From the NCBI GenBank assembly GCA_964455375.1, contig CAYVXE010000111.1:1-13883 (forward strand): DNA of 13,883 bases, in the 5' to 3' direction. Made by a program: the position numbers and the translations under genes. Of this stretch, positions 7,779 through 13,883 are shown in pieces. The DNA comes from CAYVXE01 sp964455375. GTDB taxonomy: Bacteria > Zhuqueibacterota > Zhuqueibacteria > Oceanimicrobiales > Oceanimicrobiaceae. The notes under the pieces were generated by a model. That model saw only the letters and a program-made list of their open reading frames with translations. It was not told where the DNA came from and did not search any database. Position 1 is the first letter of the stretch, and every line of letters starts with the position of its first letter.

Positions 7779-10361
7779 ATGGTTGGCAAGACAATCTCAC
7801 ATTATCGAGTTTTGGAAAAGCTCGGCGGTGGCGGCATGGGCGTGGTTTATAAAGCCGAGGACACGAGACTGAACCGTACGGTGGCGTTGAAATTTCTGCC
7901 ACGCGAATTGACCAGCGACACCGAGGCCCGAAAGCGCTTCATGCATGAAGCCAAAGCTGCTTCTTCTCTTGACCACGCGAATATCTGCACCATTCATGAA
8001 ATCGACCAGACTGATGAGGGGCAAATATTTATCTGCATGGCCTATTACGATGGTGAAACCCTGAAGAAGAAAATCGAGCGGGGCCCCCTAAAAATTGTAG
8101 ATGCAATCGTCATTACCATCCAAATTGCACAGGGATTGACCAAGGCCCACGATGGAAATATCATCCACCGCGACATAAAACCCGCCAACATCATGATGAC
8201 AAGGGATGGTTTGGTCAAAATCGTCGATTTTGGTCTGGCGAAACTAACCGGGCAGACACGGCTGACCCAAAATGGCATGGCTCTCGGTACCGCGTCATAT
8301 ATGTCGCCTGAACAAGCCCGTGCAGAGGAAGTGGGTAAACAGACCGATATATGGTCGCTGGGTGTTGTATTATATGAAATGATTACGGGCGAACTCCCTT
8401 TCAAAGGTGAGTACGAACAGTCGGTGATTTACAATGTTCTATATGAAGAACCCGAGCCGCTAACCGCGATGCGGACAGGCGTGCCGATGGAGTTGGAACA
8501 CATTGTTTCAAAATTACTGGCCAAGAAACGCGAAGAACGTTATCAGCACATAGACGAAATTGTGACCGACTTGCAGCGAATTCAGAAGATACGCGTTTCA
8601 AGTTCGGCGACAAAAATGATTCGTAAACAAACAATGTGGCAAAAGTTATTGAGTTCACCCGTTTTGTGGATGCTAATTATCGTTGCCTTCGGTCTTGCCG
8701 CCGGTGTTTTGCTTTTTTATCCTTCCAAAACCATCCCTTTTTCAGAACGTGACAGGGTTCTTATCACGGATTTCAATAATCAGACGGGCGAGAATATTTT
8801 TAATGAATCCCTCTCGACCGCATTCAATGTCAGCATCGGTCAGTCCAGATATCTTAATGTATTCCCGAGGCGAAGAGTTCGTGAGACGCTCAAACGCATG
8901 GAACGACCCGATACGGTGCGGGTAGATGAGTTGCTGGCGCAGGAGATCGCTCAACGCGAAGGCATCAAAATCGTCCTGGTACCCGGCATTAGTCGCGTGG
9001 GACAGCGCTATGCCTTGACGACCGTGATTGAAGACGCTAAAACGGGAGCAGCCCTGCAATCCCATATTGCTTATGCGAACCGGCAGTCTGACGTGCTCAC
9101 GGCACTGGATGAGCTTACGAAAGAAGTTCGCCATGATTTAGGTGAAGCACTGAAAGAGATTTCTCACCAGAGCAAACCCCTGGTGAAGGTGACCACCCGT
9201 TCTCTGGCGGCGCTCAAGCAGTACTCTATTGCCATTCAAAAGCACCAGCATGGCGACATCATGGAGGCCAAAATATACTACGAAAATGCCTATCGCATCG
9301 ACTCGACCTTTACCGCCGCTGCGGCTTCTTTGGGAATGCTTAATTACGAGATGGCTGGTTGGCTGAAGGGATTCGACCGCGAAAAAGGCAAAAAACTGCT
9401 CGCACAGGTGGTTCGGAATGTCCAGAATCTCACAGATCGGGAGAGATACGGCATTCTCGCATTTCACGCTCAAGCCGTCGAGAACAATCTGCAGAAAGCG
9501 GCTGAATATCAAAAGGCGCTGCTGGCATTATATCCCGATTTGAGCGTCGGGCACAACAATCTTGGAAGAGTCTACGAGGCAATGGGGCATTATGAAGATG
9601 CGGTGGCAGAATACAAGAAAGCGATTCGCCTGGATGACTACTTCATCGTACCTTACAACAGCCTGGCAGTCATTTATCTTTACAAATCAGGAGAGGTGGA
9701 TTCTGCGCTCGTCTGGACCAAGCGACAAATAGCCAAAAACCCGGATACATTTTGGGGATATGATCACCTTGGCTGGGCTTATCTGGGATTAGATAGTCTG
9801 GCGCTGGCCAAAGCTGCTTTCGCACGTGCCCTTGCGATCAACCCGCGGGCGAAAGCGCAGCTCTACCGGCTCGCACACACGTTGCGTCTCATGGGCGACT
9901 ATAAAGAGGCCATTGAGACGTTACGCAAAATCCCGACCTTCGATGCCAAGGACCCCTGGCCGGATTATCAATTAGGCATTCTCTACCAACTGACCGGAGA
10001 CCCGAAACGAGCCCGTAAACACTTTGAGAGATTCCGTCAACAGATTGAGAAATCGCTTGGCACGGATCCCGACGACGCGTACAACTACATTGCTTTGGGC
10101 CTGGTACTGACCCGCCTGGGCCAGACTGAACGCGGTCTGTCACTGGGGCGAAAAGCCATGTTAGTAGATTCAACTCAGCATTTTGGCTTTGCCGAGCTGC
10201 TCAGTGCGCAGGGAAAAATTCAAGAGGCCTTGGACCAGTTGAAATTGGCAATTCAGAGTGGTGAAAAAAATTACATCTGGTTTAAGGTCGATCCTGACCT
10301 GCAACCGTTATATGGTGAGCCACGATTTAGGGATTTAATGAACAAGGTCTTAAACAGGTAA
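7779..10361 (+). CDS. Membrane-spanning Ser/Thr protein kinase with TPR array (kinase 3)
   Basis: This is an 860-residue Hanks-type kinase. The kinase domain (about 9-265) has GGGGMG (16-21), K38, E57, HRDIKPAN (D132, K134, N137), DFG (150-152), SPE (176-178) and helix F D190, all intact. A membrane span at about 295-314 (WMLIIVAFGLAAGVLLFY) follows. Residues about 322-455 begin RDRVLITDFNNQTGENIFNE. This resembles the VLLADFxNxTGDPVFD-type extension common in acidobacterial kinases and differs from the modules of kinases 1 and 2. TPR units cover about 475-835, with clear ones around 590-620. The C-terminus WFKVDPDLQPLYGEPRFRDL parallels the end of kinase 1 (WFDKDPCLQNIRNEPRF). AGGG lies seven bases before the ATG. 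Part of its kinase domain is nearly identical in DNA to kinase 2. The signal sensed and the substrates are unknown. Confidence 0.93.
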   Translation: MVGKTISHYRVLEKLGGGGMGVVYKAEDTRLNRTVALKFLPRELTSDTEARKRFMHEAKAASSLDHANICTIHEIDQTDEGQIFICMAYYDGETLKKKIERGPLKIVDAIVITIQIAQGLTKAHDGNIIHRDIKPANIMMTRDGLVKIVDFGLAKLTGQTRLTQNGMALGTASYMSPEQARAEEVGKQTDIWSLGVVLYEMITGELPFKGEYEQSVIYNVLYEEPEPLTAMRTGVPMELEHIVSKLLAKKREERYQHIDEIVTDLQRIQKIRVSSSATKMIRKQTMWQKLLSSPVLWMLIIVAFGLAAGVLLFYPSKTIPFSERDRVLITDFNNQTGENIFNESLSTAFNVSIGQSRYLNVFPRRRVRETLKRMERPDTVRVDELLAQEIAQREGIKIVLVPGISRVGQRYALTTVIEDAKTGAALQSHIAYANRQSDVLTALDELTKEVRHDLGEALKEISHQSKPLVKVTTRSLAALKQYSIAIQKHQHGDIMEAKIYYENAYRIDSTFTAAAASLGMLNYEMAGWLKGFDREKGKKLLAQVVRNVQNLTDRERYGILAFHAQAVENNLQKAAEYQKALLALYPDLSVGHNNLGRVYEAMGHYEDAVAEYKKAIRLDDYFIVPYNSLAVIYLYKSGEVDSALVWTKRQIAKNPDTFWGYDHLGWAYLGLDSLALAKAAFARALAINPRAKAQLYRLAHTLRLMGDYKEAIETLRKIPTFDAKDPWPDYQLGILYQLTGDPKRARKHFERFRQQIEKSLGTDPDDAYNYIALGLVLTRLGQTERGLSLGRKAMLVDSTQHFGFAELLSAQGKIQEALDQLKLAIQSGEKNYIWFKVDPDLQPLYGEPRFRDLMNKVLNR

Positions 10362-10412
10362 TTTCCCTTGCACCTGTAAAAATGTAGGTTACACTTTCAT
10401 TTTTGAGCATTG

Positions 10413-10490
10413 ATGATCGACAAAACCATATCCCGCTATCGAATTCTTGAAAAGCTTTGCGCAGCAGAGAAGGAAACAGTTTATAATTGG
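10413..10490 (+). pseudogene. Remnant of a fourth kinase gene (N-terminal stub)
   Basis: Starting at ATG 10413, 52 bp after kinase 3, the frame reads MIDKTISRYRILEKL and then CAAEKETVYNW. This aligns without gaps to the start of kinase 3 (MVGKTISHYRVLEKL, then GGGGMGVVYKA). The ATG, the KTIS-x-Y-R-x-LEKL motif and the later VY are kept. The glycine-rich loop is destroyed (CAAEKE), and similarity stops after about 26 residues. The frame stays open to 10790, but it runs through a terminator and a palindromic repeat with no kinase-like sequence, so it is not a functional gene. A short expressed peptide cannot be excluded, but I see no strong ribosome site before it. Confidence 0.75.
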
Positions 10491-10507
10491 AAGCAGGGTT
10501 TACACTA

Positions 10508-10524
10508 TCCCGACTTGTTCGGGA
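10508..10524. repeat. Short inverted repeat TCCCGA...TCGGGA
   Basis: TCCCGA (10508-10513), a 5-base spacer, and TCGGGA (10519-10524) make a perfect 6-bp inverted repeat, immediately beyond the point where kinase similarity ends. A related ACGGGACAAGG lies at about 10534-10544. Short TCCCGA/TCGGGA palindromes are often interspersed repeats, but only this copy is visible in the window. Confidence 0.35.
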
Positions 10525-10607
10525 CCCTGTTTAGACGGGACAAGGTTTTGGAGAAACCCGGCTTGGCGGGAACAACTAATTCGAAAGTGCTTTTTTTTTA
10601 CCTTTAC

Positions 10608-10639
10608 CCCGGATTTCTTGATTCAAATTCGGGTTTTTT
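10608..10639 (+). terminator. Rho-independent terminator after the kinase cluster
   Basis: CCCGGATTT (10608-10616), an 8-base loop, and AAATTCGGG (10625-10633) form a 9-bp stem with one G-T wobble, followed directly by six T (10634-10639). It lies downstream of kinase 3 and the stub, where transcription of the cluster would be expected to stop. Confidence 0.75.
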
Positions 10640-10712
10640 CTCATCATGCATGAGTAATTTATCTAACCTGATCAATTCAGATAGACGAAACAAAGTTTCT
10701 AAAGCAATTTTA

Positions 10713-10734
10713 CTCCCAAACTGGAGTTTGGGAG
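10713..10734. repeat. Perfect 22-bp palindromic repeat element
   Basis: CTCCCAAACT (10713-10722) is followed, after GG, by its exact reverse complement AGTTTGGGAG (10725-10734). As RNA it would be a 9-bp stem with a 4-base loop. There is no T-run, so it is not a terminator. The form matches short CCCAAACT/AGTTTGGG palindromes that recur between genes in several bacterial phyla, sometimes in REP-like families mobilised by Y1 transposases. That assignment is from memory of the pattern, and only one copy is present here. Confidence 0.55.
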
Positions 10735-11061
10735 CAAGTTTCGCGCTTAAGTTGACGCACAAGGACGCATGCCTGACGAGAAACCTGTAACTGCAACGAT
10801 TACAGTAAATAAAAATTTCTCATCTGGCAAAAAACGCCGGATTCGAAATGACAAACCTAATTGGCATCTTTACAATACCTTGTTTGGTCATCATATTTAA
10901 GCTTATGAATTATTCAGGCTGCAATACCCTCCTGGTCACTACCCCCCTAAAAAATCTGCTTGATTTTCATTTACGAAATTACCTACTTTAAAAATAAATT
11001 CAACCCGGAAACAACTGTATTTTATTACTCCAACTCTAAACTTGAATGAAAGAGGAAAACC

Positions 11062-12480
11062 ATGAAACGATTCTTATCGTTTGTCATACTACTCCAAACA
11101 GTTTCACTCACAGCCCAAACGATTCCCTTCAACCAATTTTTTGAAAACAAAACATTGCGCGTGGACTATGTGCACACCGGCACCGCCACAAAAGAATTCA
11201 TCAGTCTGGACACGGTCTATGAACAACCGGTCTGGGCAGGCAGTCACAAAAATCTCATCGACACCCTGAATCTCGGCAAATATCTGGTTAAAGTATTCGA
11301 TGCGCAGACCAACCAGCTCATTTACTCCAGAGGATTCGCCAGCCTGTACGGCGAATGGGAGACCACTGCCGAAGCACAAAATGAAATCGTGCGTTCCATT
11401 CAGGAAAGTGTCCTGGTACCGTTTCCCAAAAATCCAGTGCAGCTTGTTCTTGCCAAGCGTGACAAATGGATGCATTTTCAGGACATTTTTTCCACGGTCA
11501 TCGATCCGGCCTCACGTTTCGTTAATCGTGAACCCCGCAGTCAGAACTTTAAGGTGTTAAATTTGCTCAACAATGGCGACCCGGCAGAGAAAGTAGACTT
11601 TTTATTGCTGGGTGACGGCTACACGAAAAATGACCTGAACAAATTCCGCAAGGATGCCAAACACTGGAAATCTGTCATTCTAAACACATCGCCATTTAAA
11701 GAAAATGCCGACAAACTGAACATCCGTGCCATTGAAGTCATCTCTCAGGATTCCGGGATTGATGAGCCGCGGCAAAACGTCTGGAAGAACACCGCACTGG
11801 GCTGCTCATTCAACTCCTTCGACTCCCCGCGTTACGTGCTTTCATTTGCAAACAAAGCCATTCGCGACATCGCTTCGGCAGCGCCGTATGATTTCATCTA
11901 CATTCTGGTCAATTCTACCCGCTACGGGGGTGGTGGGATTTACAACCTCTATGCCACCGGCATCACCGGCCGGGATGACCCGAGCCAGTCCTGGCACGTC
12001 GATTACATGTTCACGCACGAATTCGGGCATTCCTTTGCCGGACTGGGTGACGAATATTACACCAGCTCTATTTCCTACCAGGATTTCTACCCGCAGGGCG
12101 TCGAACCCTGGGAGCCAAATGTCACCGCATTACTAAATCCGGAAAAACTCAAATGGAAATCTTTTGTCGAAAAAAACACCCCGCTTCCTACACCGTGGGC
12201 CAAAGCGGCATTTGACAGTCTGGAAGCCATCCGCAGCACATGGGACCGCAGCAAACCGGGCTACTACAAAAAGTGGGCAAAACTCCGGGCAAAGCAAGTG
12301 GACATCTTGAAATCCTCGCCCTACTACGGCAAAGTAGGCGCCTTCGAGGGATCCGGTTACAGTTCAAAAGGGCTTTACCGACCGGCCATGGACTGCCGCA
12401 TGTTTTCTCTGAGTCTTGTGTCTTTTGACCCGGTGTGTCAGCAAGCCATTGTGCGCGTCATCCATTTTTACGCTGAGTAA
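11062..12480 (+). CDS. Exported M64-family (IgA-peptidase-like) zinc metallopeptidase
   Basis: This 472-residue protein begins with a type I signal peptide (MKRFLSFVILLQTVSLTAQT, cleavage near residue 18), so it acts outside the cytoplasm. An N-terminal beta-rich region (about 20-160) precedes the catalytic domain (about 165-472), which opens with KVDFLLLGDGYT (177-188). The metal site is HEFGHSFAGLGDEYY (319-333): H319 and H323 as zinc ligands, E320 as catalytic base, and D330 as the likely third ligand in the M64 pattern. PAMDCRM (441-447) and DPVC (456-459) match the paired cysteines near the C-terminus of M64 proteins and may form a disulfide. Most M64 homologues have unknown substrates, so cleavage of IgA is not implied. 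AGAGG lies six bases before the ATG. The gene is 94 bp upstream of the amidohydrolase with no terminator between them, so they may share a message. Confidence 0.9.
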   Translation: MKRFLSFVILLQTVSLTAQTIPFNQFFENKTLRVDYVHTGTATKEFISLDTVYEQPVWAGSHKNLIDTLNLGKYLVKVFDAQTNQLIYSRGFASLYGEWETTAEAQNEIVRSIQESVLVPFPKNPVQLVLAKRDKWMHFQDIFSTVIDPASRFVNREPRSQNFKVLNLLNNGDPAEKVDFLLLGDGYTKNDLNKFRKDAKHWKSVILNTSPFKENADKLNIRAIEVISQDSGIDEPRQNVWKNTALGCSFNSFDSPRYVLSFANKAIRDIASAAPYDFIYILVNSTRYGGGGIYNLYATGITGRDDPSQSWHVDYMFTHEFGHSFAGLGDEYYTSSISYQDFYPQGVEPWEPNVTALLNPEKLKWKSFVEKNTPLPTPWAKAAFDSLEAIRSTWDRSKPGYYKKWAKLRAKQVDILKSSPYYGKVGAFEGSGYSSKGLYRPAMDCRMFSLSLVSFDPVCQQAIVRVIHFYAE

Positions 12481-12562
12481 CGGTAACTATTCAGCCTCTA
12501 CGTCTCGTTCGATTTTAAAAAATTAAACCTTGTCGCTGTTAACCTTTCTGAGTCATCTAAAT

Positions 12563-12568
12563 AAGGAG
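12563..12568 (+). promoter_or_regulatory. Ribosome binding site of the amidohydrolase gene (decides the start)
   Basis: AAGGAG ends six bases before ATG 12575. It supports starting at MRKSTMLCF, the head of a signal peptide, and not at the in-frame TTG at 12530, which would add 15 residues in front of the signal and has no such site. Confidence 0.8.
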
Positions 12569-12574
12569 AGTTCC

Positions 12575-13849
12575 ATGCGAAAATCCACCATGTTATGCTT
12601 TTGTTTAATTATGCCGTCCCTTCTCTTCGGCCAGAATGTCATCATTCACGCCGGGAAAATGATCGACGGCAAATCCGATAAAATTCAAACGGAAATGAGC
12701 ATTATTGTTTCCGGAAAACAGATCGCTGACATAAAGCAAGGCTACCAGGAAGGTAAAACCGGCGACACCGTTATCGACTTAAAAGATGCCACCGTGATGC
12801 CGGGGCTCATGGACATGCACACGCATCTTTCCGGGCAAATGAGTCGGAAAAGTTATTCGGAAAGATTCTACATGAACCCGGAAGATTATGCCTATCGCTC
12901 AACGGTCTATGCCAAACGAACCCTGATGGCAGGATTTACCACGGTGCGGGAAGTGGGCGGCATCATCAGTACGTCGTTGCGCAATGCCGTTCGCAAAGGC
13001 TGGGTTGTGGGACCGAGAATTTTCAGCGCTGGCAAATCCATCGCCACCACCGGCGGTCACGCCGACCCTACAAACGGATTAAATCGTGAATTCATGGACG
13101 ATCCGGGACCGGACGAAGGTGTCATCAATGGCGTTGACGATGCCCGTAAAGCTGTACGAAAGCGTTACAAAAATGGCGCCGATTTGATTAAAATCACCGC
13201 GACGGGCGGCGTCCTCAGCATGGCCAAAAACGGTCAGAACCCGCAATTTACAGAAGAGGAAATTCGCGCCATCGTGGAAACCGCAAAGGACTACGGCATG
13301 ACGGTGGCAACCCACGCCCACGGCGCCGAGGGCATGAAACGCTCCATCCGCGCCGGGGTCACCAGCATCGAACATGGCACGCTCATGGACGATGAGGTTA
13401 TCGCGCTCATGCTCAAACATGGAACCTATTACGTCCCCACCATCATCGCCGGAAAAACCGTCACCGAAAAAGCCAAAATTGACGGCTTCTTTCCCGACGT
13501 TGTACGACCGAAGGCCGCAGCTATCGGCCCGAAAATTCAGGCCACATTTGCCAAAGCCTACAAAGCCGGGCTGAAAATTGCATTCGGGACAGACTCCGGT
13601 GTTTCCAAACACGGGGAAAACGCCAAAGAATTCCAATACATGGTTGAAGCCGGGATGCCGGCCATGAAAGCCATCCAATCGGCAACCAGAGTTGCCTCTG
13701 AATTAATTGGCATGCAGGACAAATTGGGCACGCTGGAAGCAGGGAAAATCGCCGACATCGTGGCCGTACCCGGCAATCCCCTTGAGGACATTACATTGAT
13801 GCAGAAAGTCAACTTTGTGATGAAGGAAGGTGTGATTTATAAGCAGTAA
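12575..13849 (+). CDS. Exported metal-dependent amidohydrolase (imidazolonepropionase/prolidase-like)
   Basis: This 424-residue member of the amidohydrolase superfamily (COG1228-type) has a signal peptide at 1-19 (LIMPSLLFG before QN), predicting a periplasmic or surface enzyme. A small beta-domain at about 21-75 is followed by the TIM-barrel. Metal and catalytic residues are visible in order: H82 and H84 in MPGLMDMHTH, H162 in GGHADP, K206 in LIKITATGG (candidate carboxylated lysine bridging two metals), H247 and H249 in ATHAHG, H267 in SIEHG, and D340 in FGTDSG. The C-terminal segment GTLEAGKIADIVAV closes the fold. All are intact and the length is usual. Relatives hydrolyse Xaa-Pro or other dipeptides and N-acyl or cyclic amides, so the substrate cannot be set from sequence. 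The upstream M64 peptidase in the same direction favours a peptide-related role. Confidence 0.9.
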   Translation: MRKSTMLCFCLIMPSLLFGQNVIIHAGKMIDGKSDKIQTEMSIIVSGKQIADIKQGYQEGKTGDTVIDLKDATVMPGLMDMHTHLSGQMSRKSYSERFYMNPEDYAYRSTVYAKRTLMAGFTTVREVGGIISTSLRNAVRKGWVVGPRIFSAGKSIATTGGHADPTNGLNREFMDDPGPDEGVINGVDDARKAVRKRYKNGADLIKITATGGVLSMAKNGQNPQFTEEEIRAIVETAKDYGMTVATHAHGAEGMKRSIRAGVTSIEHGTLMDDEVIALMLKHGTYYVPTIIAGKTVTEKAKIDGFFPDVVRPKAAAIGPKIQATFAKAYKAGLKIAFGTDSGVSKHGENAKEFQYMVEAGMPAMKAIQSATRVASELIGMQDKLGTLEAGKIADIVAVPGNPLEDITLMQKVNFVMKEGVIYKQ

Positions 13850-13883
13850 TAAATTATCTGTCAAAATATCTTATCCTAAGAGG

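Larger units (their letters stand above)
10491..11061. other. Non-coding region after the kinase cluster
   Basis: About 570 bp separate the kinase stub from the M64 peptidase gene. The region holds the short inverted repeat at 10508-10524, a T9 run at 10591-10599, the terminator at 10608-10639, the palindromic repeat at 10713-10734, and a 6-bp inverted repeat CTGTAA/TTACAG (10785-10805). The part from 10860 to 11050 is AT-rich. It presumably carries the promoter of the peptidase gene, but no convincing -35/-10 pair stands out (TTGATT at 10960 with TACTTT at 10984 is weak). The frames open here look accidental. Confidence 0.65.

Noticed and set aside
10354..10377. ACAGGT/ACCTGT inverted repeat at the end of kinase 3, considered as a terminator
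   Set aside because: A 6-bp stem with a 12-base loop and A-rich, not T-rich, sequence after it. The hairpin at 10608-10639 is far better.
10410..10790. 126-codon frame containing the kinase stub, considered as a small intact gene
   Set aside because: Only the first 26 or so residues resemble anything. The remainder is the translation of a T9 run, a Rho-independent terminator and a palindromic repeat.
13079..13678. 199-codon minus-strand frame inside the amidohydrolase gene
   Set aside because: It is antisense to a well-supported enzyme. The translation is rich in Gly, Phe and Val as expected from the complement of the real frame and has no family motif.
1..13883. CRISPR arrays, tRNA or rRNA genes, transposase genes, phage genes
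   Set aside because: No regularly spaced direct repeats, no cloverleaf or rRNA-like stretches, and no transposase or phage-type reading frames were seen on either strand.

Overview
The window looks like bacterial chromosome of moderate GC. It comes from a Gram-negative-type lineage rich in eukaryotic-like Ser/Thr kinases fused to TPR arrays. That architecture, together with an M64 peptidase and exported amidohydrolase and gamma-glutamyltransferase genes, recalls Acidobacteria and the Calditrichaeota/KSB1/FCB-type phyla. This placement is inference from gene content only; no rRNA or other marker is present apart from the first 37 codons of uvrA.

Layout. On the minus strand at the left are the 5' end of uvrA (cut by the window edge) and a complete exported gamma-glutamyltransferase gene (ggt). 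A non-coding divergent region of about 0.4 kb (1900-2316) follows. All later genes read on the plus strand. The core (2317-10361) holds three paralogous Ser/Thr kinase-TPR proteins. Kinases 1 and 2 overlap by ATGA. A small 116-residue protein of unknown function sits between kinases 2 and 3. Just after kinase 3 is the decayed start of a fourth kinase (10413-10490), then a non-coding stretch with a good Rho-independent terminator (10608-10639) and a perfect 10-bp palindromic repeat (10713-10734). The right end carries an exported M64-type zinc peptidase and an exported metal-dependent amidohydrolase.

How the parts may work together. The three kinases share a closely similar catalytic domain with intact active-site residues. 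Behind it sit visibly different TolB/FlgO-like modules and TPR arrays. Kinases 2 and 3 have one membrane span after the kinase domain, so their TPRs should lie outside the cytoplasm. Kinase 1 has no span and should be wholly cytoplasmic. The region therefore looks like an expanding, recombining signalling locus whose members keep the catalytic end and vary the sensor end, with at least one dead copy. The flanking enzymes (GGT, M64 peptidase, amidohydrolase) all act on peptide or amide bonds and all carry export signals, which suggests peptide use at the cell surface. A regulatory link from the kinases to them is speculation.

The most interesting points are the kinase array with its non-uniform topology and dead fourth copy, the small conserved-looking protein inside it, and a palindromic repeat-like sequence translated within the kinase 1 catalytic domain.
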